A DNA stretch of 64,000 bases from positions 992,001-1,056,000 of the forward strand of contig JAGPNK010000006.1 of the NCBI GenBank assembly GCA_020746835.1, given 5' to 3'. The DNA is from Stachybotrys elegans (lineage: Eukaryota; Ascomycota; Sordariomycetes; Hypocreales; Stachybotryaceae). The notes under the pieces are model-generated. The model did no database searches. It was not told where the DNA came from and saw only the letters and a program-made list of their open reading frames with translations. Position numbers and translations under genes: made by a program. This document shows positions 25,501 to 34,512 of this stretch, one piece after another. Positions within the stretch are counted from its first letter, which is position 1, and every line of letters starts with the position of its first letter.

Positions 25501-26690
25501 CTGCTCTTGATACAGACCGCGTCGCGCCGAGAATAGCCAGCTAACGCCAGTTCATGCACGGTCCGTAAGCTCGGTGGTCTCGGAAACGACTTGCCGGGCG
25601 GACAATCTGCATCTGTCAAGCGATCTCAATGCATCACAACTGTGTTACAAGGAACGTATCGAGGTTCTCTTGTCCTTGCTCGGGCCGGTGTCGATGGGGC
25701 TTGACGATCAACCAGCGACGCGCTTGATGGCGGGCGCAAGAGTCGATGCTGTACTCCGTACTGAGCAAAAGTCGATAAGACCGGCTTGGAGACTGTACAA
25801 GGGTCACTCTGATCCACAGCCGGAACGGGTTGGACCCTGAGAAAGGTGACACGGGAGGCTATGTACAAGCAACCAGCCGAGCCACGGCTACACCGACCAC
25901 AACCCAGGTCCCAAGTTGCGGAAATATGCATATTCTGCCTCCATATTTCCTTCCCATTGCCAGTCGCAAATATTCCTGCAGACAGCCATTACCCCGCAAA
26001 AGGATATCAGCAGTGAGAGTCGCTGAAACGCCGCCCCCTTGTCTGTGCAATCCATGCCCAGGGTTTCGGCTTGGTTTCGGATGGCTGTAGTTGCGGGGAG
26101 CAATCATCCCAGGGTGAGAAATCGGGCGCGTGACAATATTACCGCCATGCCGGTGCAAGGGATTTCCTTTATTTACTTCCCCGCCTCATCGCCAGGCTCG
26201 CGTCGTGACGTCGCGCCGCATGGGTAAGGGGCTGTCCGCCGGCGGTGATGTGGCACGGAGTTGAGTGGAAACGGACGGACGATGGTACATGGACGATGGA
26301 ACCCCACAACAACGGGACGGCCTCGGGGGCACACGGCTGGTGTTGGCTGTTTGCTTCTGGAAGATGGAAGGGTCTCGACCGGAGAAGCCTGGAGGAGATT
26401 GCTTGGCGGCGCTCCATTTCGAGGGTCCTCCATCAAAGTCCAACGAATCTTTCTACTAGCAGCGGGCGTCGCTGCCACCACCATCAAAGGTAACAACCCT
26501 GCTTGAGCCCAGCAGTCGGGCCTAGCGGGCTTCTGATGCGACGACCAGTCAGGTATTAACTTCTCTAACATGATATATGTGAAGCCTGGGACTGCCGTTA
26601 GCAAAGCCTTGAGCCCTAGAGATGGAAGATGGCTGGTGAAGGTCGGGGATCGCGTGGATTTCAGGATTGCGTAAATGTCAGGATCAAGCT
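22500..26690. other. 4-kb gene-free stretch
   Basis: I find no frame on either strand with recognisable domains, and no splice-connected set of frames that stays open. A short GATGGATA microsatellite is at 22578-22604. Composition is moderate, without strong AT bias. It lies directly left of the accessory island and may be old, decayed sequence or distal regulatory DNA. Confidence 0.45.
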
Positions 26691-26905
26691 ACTAGCGAAT
26701 GGCATTATGAGGGCTGTGAGATTCTGTTGATATTGAATGTAACCATGATGATAAAATGGACCTGTGGGAAAGGATATCAGCCCAAATAAGTGCTCTGCCA
26801 AATAGCAGGTGCATTCGCATTTTTTGGTTCCTTCCAGGACCTATACTAAATCCCCGAGAAAACCTAAGCTAGGAAGCAAACTGCATTAAATGCCGTGAAC
26901 TTCAT
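26690..26905 (-). repeat. Retroelement-related repeat (gag scrap and terminal sequence)
   Basis: Two stretches are shared with other parts of the window. 'ggatatcagcccaaataag' and the 40 bases after it match 45540-45600, inside the gag-like frame of the retroelement; read on the minus strand both give a peptide of the type H-x-L-F-G-R-A-L-I-W-A-D. 'gttgatattgaatgtaacc' and 'aaatccccgagaaaacct' match about 63476-63545 at the right edge. It is therefore a decayed piece of a dispersed retroelement family bordering the accessory island. Confidence 0.75.
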
Positions 26906-27079
26906 GAACTTCATGAATGTCATGTTCTGTAATCCCTCTTCCCATGCTGAAACATCCTCTGTTATATCTCATTCTTCATCTAGCTGCAGGGCGAGTTCAG
27001 CAGCTCTGTCCATGGGTCCTCCAAGGAAGTCCTGGACCCTGCTTATAAGCCTCGGTCCTTGTCTCTCAACCCTCTCAAC

Positions 27080-27236
27080 TCTCTCCGAGGTTGGATGCGG
27101 GATTTCCCATTCGTGTGCTCCAATGGGATACAGACCAGTGACTTCGAGGAGGCCCCCTCTGACGATAAAGACGATATCAGATCACCTTCGCAGCCTTCGT
27201 CACCTTCGCAGCCTTCGTCGCCTTCGTAGCCTTTGT
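27080..27236 (+). repeat. Scrap of the retroelement frame plus short 9-bp repeats
   Basis: On the plus strand this reads 'DFPFVCSNGIQTSDFEEAP' followed by SDDKDDIRS. The minus strand at about 44510-44600 gives nearly the same peptide (DFPFACPNGIQTSDFEEAP). It is an inverted copy of that segment, running into CCTTCGCAG-type 9-base repeats at 27184-27236. A weaker third copy lies at about 29632-29708. Confidence 0.75.
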
Positions 27237-27953
27237 AACCCCACGGGAAGCCCGCCCTCACCTTCTTCCCTACAGCTGATCGGTTAAACTTCTCAAAACC
27301 AAACAAGATGACAAGGGCTTTAGCCACCACACAAGAGCGATTGTTATCATAGTGTTTGGACAGGGTAAGTGGTCTGGGCGGGAATAGGTAACACTTCAAG
27401 CACCTCTCTGGAGGTTGTTGATAACACACACACACAGTGTTGACAAGATGCGTGATAGCCTTCGTCCGTAAAGCAGTCGTGATCGGCACTGTCTTCGAGC
27501 TCAATATCGTCCGTAGGCCTTTTCTCGCACTTGCAGAGTTGACACGACGTAGGTGGGTCAATGTCGCATATGCAATGAAGGCAAAGCAGATGCTCGCCTC
27601 CGTCCGTGAAATGACCGCACGGGTAGTCTGATACCTCATATACCTCGAAATGGCAAGATTCACACGTTTTCTTGTCCTTGAGGCGGTCGATATACCGTAG
27701 ATCGCCAGTCAGGACACCCAAAGGACCTAGTTTCTCAAGGTGCGCGCGAGTGGTATGTAGGGATCGTGGGTAGCGTTCGGAGTGACGATCGCCGTGGTAG
27801 ATTGGACGCGGGGCTTCTTCTTCGCCAGAAGGCAGCAGGAAATTGCTCGGGAAGGTAATTCGCCTTGCTGGGGTTGCTGCGAGTGATCCTCTGTTCGGTC
27901 CCCTGCGTATTGGAGAGTATGAGAAATCTCAGACAAACCAGCCAAGCAACCAT
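27237..27953 (-). pseudogene. Cys/His-rich family, copy 1 (frameshifted)
   Basis: Unrecognised family; probable zinc binder. On the minus strand the frame from about 27721 reads through TCESC, PCGH, then 'GGEHLLCLHCICDIDPP', C-x2-C, then HDC and 'DEGYHASCQHCVC', where the frame breaks. The next +1 frame continues with 'QQPPERCLKCYLFPP', exactly what copies 2 and 3 have in that place. The break coincides with a (GT)6 tract (27424-27436), so dinucleotide slippage is the likely cause. The upstream part (NPSKA...QFPAAFWRRR, about 27880-27780) is also shared with copy 2. After the Cys-rich part comes a basic segment (FNRSAVGKKVRAGFPWGYKG). No intact start codon was fixed. An intron across the tract is an alternative to decay. 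Confidence 0.65.
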
Positions 27954-28097
27954 GTCATCTGGAGTAAGTTCTCCAATGACTTCTCCTGTGTCTCGGTCCC
28001 TCCCACGACCATATTCTCAGAAGAGTTGCAATTCAAACGCATGTTCGGCGACACCATCAAGGAGGCCGGCGACCAGGCTGCCTCTTCGCTGTAGAGG
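27900..28097 (+). pseudogene. KWPT-family fragment (central part), plus strand
   Basis: The plus-strand peptide 'NQPSNHVIWSKFSNDFS' parallels 'NRPSSHGIWRKFVNEAS' of the fullest family member at 28790-29583, then diverges and stops at about 28094. It is a fragment on the opposite strand to the other copies, suggesting an inversion or nested rearrangement. No function is known. Confidence 0.5.
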
Positions 28098-28099
28098 AA

Positions 28100-28425
28100 A
28101 GCACAGAACGGGAAGCTCCGCACCGTAAAGGTCGCAGCGCAAGCCTGGTGCTTTGGGGCTGCCTGACCCACTGTGCCGTCTGGAGGAATGATGAATCGAA
28201 ATTGTTGGTTCGCCACGTCTTGTTGCCATGTTGGAAGTCGCGCGGGCGGTTGATGTCGGAATTGCTTGGGGATGCGCTGCTCTGGATGAATCAGGGGTTC
28301 CGCGGAGAACCAACCAGGATAGTGCTTCTCGAACTTTTCCCATAGAAATTAAGCATCCCTCGGGAAGAGGCTCCGCAGGATAAACGCACGACAGTAGGAG
28401 GTATCATTGGCCCTGTTTCCCAGAC
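28100..28425 (-). pseudogene. KWPT-family fragment (C-terminal half), minus strand
   Basis: The minus strand gives 'TSYCRAFILRSLFP' followed, after a stop, by 'KFEKHYPGWFSAEPLIHP'. These line up with 'ASYSRGFVLRSLYP' and 'DPAYPGWTLPSE' of the fuller copy at 28790-29583. A 26-base nucleotide match near 28300-28325 to 28825-28850 (tctccgcggaacccctgatt) confirms common descent. The reading frame is broken, so this is a relic. Confidence 0.55.
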
Positions 28426-28565
28426 AATAACCCTATATAACGTCTTACTAGTGCTGTGTAAGAGTTATATTTCCTCGGTATTATCTCATTTGTCCTCTCA
28501 GAATACAGAGTGAGTGGCGCCACTTCGGCAAGGACCAAATCACTGCCAATAGCCGGCCACAGCGG

Positions 28566-28716
28566 GGACGACAGAGACGACGGAGACGACGGAGACGACG
28601 AAGACGACGGAGACGACAAAGACGACGGAGACGACAAAGACGACGGAGATGACAAAGACGACGGAGACGACAAAGACGACGGAGATGACAAAGACGACGG
28701 AGACGACGGTGATGAC
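28566..28716. repeat. 9-bp-unit minisatellite (GACGACGGA / GACGACAAA)
   Basis: About 16 units of 9 bases, very regular, with alternating GGA and AAA ends. It lies just behind the 3' end of the KWPT-family pseudogene and keeps its frame open artificially (an Arg/Leu or Val/Ser run on the minus strand, Asp/Gly on the plus strand). Confidence 0.9.
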
Positions 28717-28789
28717 CATCTTGTGCATGCTGCACACAATGTAGAAGGCCTGCGCCGACCCGGTGGCCTTGGCCCGTCACGGCAGTAGG

Positions 28790-29583
28790 AGCAGTCATTG
28801 GAGAACTTTCTCTAGACGAATCAGGGGTTCCGCGGAGACTGCCCGCTGGCGTGCTTGGAAGTCTGGTCGATTTTCGTGGCTTCTCGAGCGGTAGGGTTGG
28901 CTCTGAGTCGGGATTTGCTACGAGCTTCCGCTTCTTGTGTCGGCGAGGTGCTGAGGGCGACGCTTTGCGGTTGGATATCTCGACCTCTTTGGGTGATTCC
29001 GGATCCTCCTCCCTCGGGGGAGTGGAATATCGTTCGTGTACTTCCTGAGGATGTTGGTTGGACGGAATATCGAACCCCTCGCTAGGTAGGGTCCAACCGG
29101 GGTACGCGGGATCGGTCAGTGCTCGAATGCTGCTCAGATATTCCGGGTAAAGGCTTCTCAGGACAAAGCCGCGAGAGTAGGACGCTTCGTTCACGAACTT
29201 TCTCCAGATGCCATGGCTACTTGGCCTATTCACCTGAGATGGCGACAGATACGCGCTCTCAAGACTCCTCGCCAACACGCGGATATGTGAGAGCCACATT
29301 GTTTTCTTGTTAGCTCGAATCAATTCCTCGGCGTCCTGCAAAGCCTGTAGGTGCTCAGGGCTCTTCGCTGATGTAGGCCATTTGACCTGGGAGCCCTTTT
29401 TGGCAGCCATGATGGCCTTTTCAACCAAGGGGGCAACGAGCCGATCGACTTGCTCGTCCCGATGGCGACGCGGCGATGGAACGAACGCTCGTCGGCCAGA
29501 CCGTAGGGCACACTGGTCTCCGGTGCTTTAGGGATCACCTTTGCCCTGGCAGTGCCCTTGGCCTTGCCCTTAGGCTTCTGCAT
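28790..29583 (-). pseudogene. KWPT-family gene, fullest copy (one frameshift)
   Basis: Unrecognised family. From the ATG at 29583 a basic N-terminus (MQKPKGKAKGTARAKVIPKA) reads to about 29440. There the frame must shift (a frame reading DEQVDRLVAPLVEKAIMAAK takes over) to continue into 'KWPTSAKSPEHLQALQDAEE', a helical segment, 'SYSRGFVLRSLYPEYLSS', 'DPAYPGWTLPSEGF' and a basic Ser/Pro-rich tail (RRHKKRKLV). Length would be about 260 residues. It has no membrane segment; the many Lys/Arg clusters suggest a nucleic-acid-binding or nuclear protein, which is inference. Partial relatives lie at 30900-31060, 28100-28425 and 27900-28097, alternating with the Cys/His-rich copies. An intron at the frame change is possible but I see no good GT/AG pair. 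Confidence 0.55.
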
Positions 29584-29631
29584 GGTAGTCTCGCGTTCCT
29601 CGCCGGCATTCACCGGCTCGGCTTTGCTCCC

Positions 29632-29708
29632 TGTGACGATAAAGACGGTATCAAATCAATAGATGACACTTGGCAAAAGAAAATTCGATTGAGTGGGGAT
29701 AATATGTA
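29632..29708 (+). repeat. Third scrap of the 'SDDKD-I-SID' retroelement segment
   Basis: The plus strand reads 'APCDDKDGIKSIDDTWQ', parallel to 'APSDDKDDIRSIDNNWL' at about 44500-44550 (minus strand) and to the copy at 27080-27190. It overlaps the 3' end of Cys/His-rich copy 2, showing that element pieces sit inside the gene array. Confidence 0.6.
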
Positions 29709-30800
29709 GCCGCGAGAGTTCGGAATCCTCAGGATCGGTGTCTGAGTCCATGGATAGAGGGGGAGGCGACGGTGACTGGGAGAAGGTGGTGACGGGCCTG
29801 GTTTGTCGGATAATGGAAACCAAGGGAACCACACGACCTGACTGGATGTCCTTGACCAAATCAAGCTCACAAACACAATCGTGCCAACAAAGGAGTGGTT
29901 CTCGTTCTTCGTTGTGATCTTCTTTGTTGTCACAGTCGCAGCCTTCCTTGGAGATTCTCTTGCACCCGGGACAGCGCGACATCACGGCGTCACAAACGCA
30001 GTGATTGCAAGCCTTGTATATAGGAGGATGCATCTCTCCAGGGATAACTGTTTGGCTGCAAACAAAATGCCTGCACTGGCTTTGCATTTGTGGCGGGAAT
30101 AGGTAACAGTTACGGCACCTCTCGGGAGGCTCTTGGAAGCACACGCAGTGGCCGCAAGCTGCGTGGTACCCGTCGTCGGCCAGACAGTCGTGATCGCCCG
30201 GGAATTCGTTGTCGGCGTCGATATTGTCTTCAAACGCAGGCTTTTAGGGGCGCTTGCAGAGTCCGCAATGAGTAGGGAGGCTCACGTTGCATATACAATG
30301 CAGGCAGGTCAGATACTCGCCCCCCGGTGCAAAGTGTCTGCACCTAGTGTCTGCTGCTGGGGTGCTTTCAAACCCACAAACGCGACAGGTTTCCTTGCCC
30401 TCGAGTCTTTTCGCTATTGACCTTGGACCCGAAGCAGGGGACTCAGCTTCCCGCTGCAGCCAAAGGGATTCTGTGAATAGTTTGAAGTCAGAGAGAAATC
30501 GGTCTCCTCGGTCAGAGTCGTCGCGGTCGGGGCAACAACAGCAGCCGGGATAGGGAACCGGGTCTGTGCGCAGTCCGGACATATTCGGGGTCTAGTGGGT
30601 TGAGAGTCAGGGAGTACTCTTCTTCTTCCAATTCAAGCTCTGCGCGATGCGTATGGATGCTGCGACGATAGTATTGACTGTCGGACCCGCGATAGGTTGG
30701 ACGGCGAGGTTCTTCTTCGCCGGAAGGCAATAGGAAATTGTTTGGCAGGGGGTCTCACCTTGCTGGGGTTATCGGGGGAGGTCTTTTGGCCGGTCTCTTT
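29660..30800 (-). pseudogene. Cys/His-rich family, copy 2 (in-frame stop)
   Basis: Longest member of the unrecognised Cys/His-rich family. Minus strand: an upstream segment shared with copy 1 (NPSK...QFPIAFRRRR, about 30770-30710); 'GCCCCPDRDDSDRGD'; then 'GKETCRVCGFES', CRH, 'GGEYLTCLHCICNVSLP', C-x2-C; an in-frame TAA (30246-30244); then the same frame resumes with GDHDC, 'DDGYHAACGHCVCFQEPP', RC-x2-C, 'SQCRHFVC', 'YKACNHCVC', C-x2-C, and CWHDCVCELD. The core C-x-H-C-[VI]-C...C-x2-C therefore repeats at least three times. The peptide ends near 29660. The stop may mark a pseudogene or an unseen intron edge. Function unknown; zinc coordination is inference from the ligand spacing. Confidence 0.6.
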
Positions 30801-30899
30801 GACGTTCTTTTGCTCCTAGGAGCCATGTAACAATGCACGGAGCTGGGTAGACGACTAAGGCAGTTAGCATCATGGATGACAATGCGGTTAGGTGAATAC

Positions 30900-31060
30900 A
30901 TACCTCGTGATTGCTGTTAATTCACGTAGAAATGAGAGAATGGCATTGTGTCGCTATTCTGTCGAAGAAGCGATTCGGCGTCCTTTAAAACCCGGTAGTG
31001 TTGTAAGGATCTTGCCTTGGTAGGCCAAGGGGTAACGGACCGCCTCTGCCTGGCACCTTA
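30900..31060 (-). pseudogene. KWPT-family fragment (N-terminal part)
   Basis: The minus strand reads P-W-P-T-K-A-R-S-L-Q-H-Y...LKDAESLLRQNSDTMPFSH. This lines up with 'KWPTSAKSPEHLQALQDAEE' and what follows in the copy at 28790-29583 (shared W-P-T, S, H, L-x-D-A-E-x-L-x-R-x-N, M, S-H). It ends abruptly and is a relic. Confidence 0.55.
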
Positions 31061-31149
31061 GATTTGCCTCATGATACCTTATTTGTCGTGCTTATCCTCT
31101 ATCGTGGCGAAGTAGCCGAATATTGTCCTCTGTCAGTCGAAGGACAGCC

Positions 31150-31608
31150 TTATATCGGAAGACATATTGGTTCAGGATCTAGGGAGTACTCCGGTATGTC
31201 GGACAGAGACAAGGGTTCCGTGCCAGTCTTTTCTCTGGCAACTGACTTGCCCTTATTCCTTCGACGCTTCCGTACAACAGGGGATTCGTCCTCTGTCTCA
31301 ACAGTAGGCCTAAGATCCTCCTCATCCTCGGCGTGATTGTCCGGTTCATCGTCGGTGTTATTGTCCGGCTCATTGTTGGCGTTGGGCGTGTTATCATCAT
31401 CGGAATCACTGCCATTATCGCGCTCGTTGTTGCTGAACTCCTCATTGCCATCAGGAGGCGGGCTATCATGTTTTCTCTTAGAGGGGGCTGATCTTGAAGA
31501 CTCTCCGGTCTCCATGGGCTGATCTGTGCCATCCGACTGCCGCTTCTTCATCATGCGGCGCAATAGGTCCTCAGAACCGTTTGGGGTACCCCTTCGCTGT
31601 CCTGCCAT
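31150..31608 (-). CDS. Hypothetical acidic, disordered protein
   Basis: Frame of 152 residues from the ATG at 31608 (MAGQRRGTPNGSEDLLRRMM). It has a basic, Met-rich start, then a long acidic low-complexity stretch of D/N/E (about residues 55-100), then a basic motif (VRKRRRNKGKS). No domain is recognised. Asn/Asp repeats (PNANNEPDNNTDDEPDNHAE) and its position among decayed repeats make it uncertain as a gene; it could be the end of the older coding unit lying upstream at 31760-32500 on the same strand. The charge pattern recalls nuclear or chromatin-associated disordered regions, nothing more. Confidence 0.4.
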   Translation of the reverse strand: MAGQRRGTPNGSEDLLRRMMKKRQSDGTDQPMETGESSRSAPSKRKHDSPPPDGNEEFSNNERDNGSDSDDDNTPNANNEPDNNTDDEPDNHAEDEEDLRPTVETEDESPVVRKRRRNKGKSVAREKTGTEPLSLSDIPEYSLDPEPICLPI

Positions 31609-31759
31609 GGCGAAATCCCGCGAGAATAAGGGACTTTGTTGGGGATCCTGAGGGGCTATGTGAAGCGGTACTGAGTGTGCTCTGGCTCTCTGGGGGCGGT
31701 TGAGATTCGCTCGGAATTTGCTATGGCCGGATGACTTTGTCTGGGCAGCGGAGTCAACG

Positions 31760-32500
31760 TAGACAGGTACAGGCGATGGTGCCTGTGTAAGAAGAGTTGT
31801 AACTGGGTTGGTCTGCCTTCTTGACCTTCTTGCCCTTCTTCGCACGCATAGCCCTAACCTTGATGCGTTTCGGGGGAGATGGCTCATCCTGTTCCTCCTC
31901 AGAGTCTTCGCCCTGTAGCTCAGCCTCTTGAGCCTCCTTGGCCTTCTTGCCCTTCTTCGCACGCGTAGCCCTAACCTTAGTGCATTTTGGGGGAGATGCC
32001 TCGTCCTATTGCTCTTTCTCAGAGTCTTTTTCACCCTAAAGCTCAGCCTCTTAGGCCTCCTAAATCAGCCAAGCCTCTGCCTTATCTTTGTCGTTAGAGT
32101 TTTTAACCAGTCGGGCAGATAAAGTCAATGTCTTCTCTCGAAAGGTTAAGGCAGAACTAAGTTTCTTGGCCTTCTCGGCTGCTGCTGACTTCTTCTCCTC
32201 CTCGATTATTTTGCGGGCTTGCCGCATGTACTTCAAGATGGTAGAGAAGTGTGTAGCCCTAAGTTCGTTTACATCAAGCTGGTAAATAGCATGCCCTTAG
32301 TGGAGACTTTGGCAACCTAGCTAATGAGACCCTGGACAAGGCCAATCTCATTCCGAGACCAGTCTGCCTGCTCCTCTTCTGAAGCCGTGAGCATAAGCTT
32401 GGCAGCGCAGCTAAGCGCATGCCCGAGCTTAATCGTCGAGTTGGTGTGGTATTCAACCTTTAGGCTGCCTTCCATGTCTGCCAGGGCCTGATGACTCGGG
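31760..32500 (-). pseudogene. Decayed Lys-rich coding unit with tandem 120-bp repeats
   Basis: On the minus strand, coherent protein can be followed through several stops and one frameshift: 'VEYHTNSTIKLGHALSCAAK', a helical region with 'AKVSTKGMLFTSLM', then (other frame) 'LKYMRQARKIIEEEKKSAAA', 'SALTFREKTLTLSARLVK', and two copies of a 40-residue Lys-rich unit around 'KVRATRAKKGKKAKEA'. Unit A (31817-31937) is open. Unit B (31938-32060) has stops at three places where unit A has Gln. No domain is recognised. It may derive from a mobile element or from a duplicated host gene. Confidence 0.55.
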
Positions 32501-32868
32501 GTAGGTCCGAGCCGGTTGATTGGAGGCAGGGGTCTGATTGATAGCAGAGGTCTGATCTGGTTGGCTGATGGCCACGAAGATGATCGGAGGTTCGGTCTCG
32601 CCAGGGATTCGAATCTCTTCGCAGATAAAGTGTCGTGGTCAGCTCAGGCTTGCCGCGGGCGTTGAGGCACGAGGCGATGGGGGATGTTACTATGCTCCCG
32701 AGGTCCGAGTTGGCCCGGTCTGTGATGCTCTTGAGCAGGCTGGCTTGATATCGGGGACATGGCTATACTCCTCACGGTCCAAGTCAGAGTGGCGCTGCAG
32801 CCCTTGATTCCCAAAGTGCATAGGGACGAGAAGTGGGAAGTGGCTGAGGAGTGTGCCAGTGCGGTTGA

Positions 32869-33686
32869 CTACTCTTGGGAGCATGTACTGGCTCTATGCG
32901 GCCAGCCACTGAGGGCAAGCTTGGTGGGCGCGATGGACAGCTGAGGCCCGTCCGGGAGGTCGGCGAGGCGAGGGGTGAGGGAGTTGGTGATGCAATAGCA
33001 TTGTATTCCATGGCGATGTGGATCCGGGCATGTATCGGGCGGGTGGGGGCTGGCTTCGAACTCTGCCCTGGACATTTTGGCCAGGACAATGCAAGAGAAG
33101 ACGATGAAAGCCTCGAGAGTCTTGCCGAGGCCAGGCACAGACCCGTTGTATATCCCGTTAAAGAGAGAGGCTAGCAGTACCACTATTGTCTTGTAGGCGT
33201 TGAGCATTTGATATAAAGTAGGCTCAATATCTGGGTTCATTCCAGGCAGGGGGTAGAGCGTAGAGGTAGTGTTTAATGGGTCATAACCGAAGAAGCGGCA
33301 GCCAGGTTCCCACAGAGCTCTGCACCGTGTATGCTCCTGGGCGGGGAAAAGATGACAATTGTAGCACCTGGTAGGGGGGTCTTGAAAGCAGACGCAGTGT
33401 CTGCAGAATCCGTGGTACCCCTCGTCTGTGAAGCAATCGTGGTTGTTGGTGTCGCTAAGATCGTCAAGGAGTTGGGGTTCGTCGATATATCTTTTCCTGA
33501 GATTGCAGATACTGCAAATTCGCGGGAGGTCGATATCACAGACGCAATGGAGGCAGGATAAGTGCTCGCCACCGTCCACAAAGTGACCGCAGGATTCGTT
33601 TTCCGGGTCGTATATGGCGAATTCGCAGTGGAGGCAAGTTTCCTTGCCACGAAGACGGTCGTCACCTGGGTAAGAGGCACCCTCTT
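32869..33686 (-). pseudogene. Cys/His-rich family, copy 3 (best preserved)
   Basis: The minus strand reads, without interruption from about 33686, 'GDDRLRGKETCLHCEF', SCGHF, 'GGEHLSCLHCVCDIDLP', C-x2-C, NHDC, 'DEGYHGFCRHCVCFQDPP', RC-x2-C, 'AQEHTRCRALW'. It then runs to a C-terminal half with two hydrophobic segments ('TIVVLLASLFNGIYNGSV' and 'LEAFIVFSCIVLAKM') and ends at 32869. A stop lies just upstream of the conserved start and no ATG was fixed, so either a 5' exon is missed or the copy is truncated. A cytosolic or luminal zinc-binding head on a membrane anchor is a fair guess. If any copy is still functional it is this one. Confidence 0.55.
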
Positions 33687-34512
33687 ACCCAAGACAAGTG
33701 ATGGATCGAGGGTAGCGTTTGTCGATAGTACTGGCTCAGGGTAGGAAGAGACGACACTTCCAGCACCTGGCAGAGAAAAGCCGATACGGTCGCCCATCAG
33801 ACGACGCTTGGGCGAGGCGGAGGACCTGAGTCTTCGTACAGGCCTCGAGCGGCATGTTCCAGGCGAGGTGGGCACTCTGGGGAAAGATCAGTAAGTTGGT
33901 GACGAACGAAGGGCACCAGGGTGACTTACCATGGTTTCCCATAGGGAATCGACAGGACAGCGCGCCAGGATATGCAGCATGCAGCATGCAACATGCAACA
34001 TGCAAGTGGAGGGTGGGCGGATGTGCAGGGGCACCAAGGCCCCTCGCCAAAGTCCGGACCAAGAGGACGGAGACGAAGAAGGCGAGGAAGGCGAAGATGA
34101 AAAAGATGAAGAAGAAGAAGAAGAAGAAGAAGACGAAGGAGAAGAGGGGGGGAGGGAGATTTATATACCTGACGCTAAAGCGGTGCCAACTGGCAGTTTG
34201 TGGCACCCGACAGCTGATAGCACCCGTTTTCTTCTTCTTTCGCATTAACTAGCCTTGTTTGTGTGATTCATTCCCTGATTCACTGAATGAATGAATAGAC
34301 TGTGTGCCGCTTCAATAGCCCCAGTCAGCGTCTCAGCTTGTGGGTAGCCCTGGCCTGTACCACGCACTCCCGCCATGGACTGCGCAAGACCCAGGGAACA
34401 AGACTGTTTCTTTGGGGGAAACTTGCTTGACAAGCTCGGGGGAATCAAGTTTGATCATTAGTTAGTCTAACACGTTTGCTCACAAACCAATCCGTGCTTC
34501 TATTTGGCTCCC
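33687..34512. repeat. Simple-repeat spacer: ATGCARC heptamers and GAA tract
   Basis: No gene seen. It contains a run of TGCAGCA/TGCAACA heptamers (about 33973-34008) and a GA-rich imperfect GAAGAC/GAA array (34061-34158) that opens frames on both strands. The right end should hold the 3' flank of the CorA-type gene. Confidence 0.7.

Noticed and set aside
28510..28788. Asp/Gly-rich 92-residue frame
   Set aside because: It is only the translation of the 9-base minisatellite.
34061..34158. Glu/Lys-rich frames at the GAA tract
   Set aside because: They come from the simple repeat; no flanking conserved sequence supports a gene.
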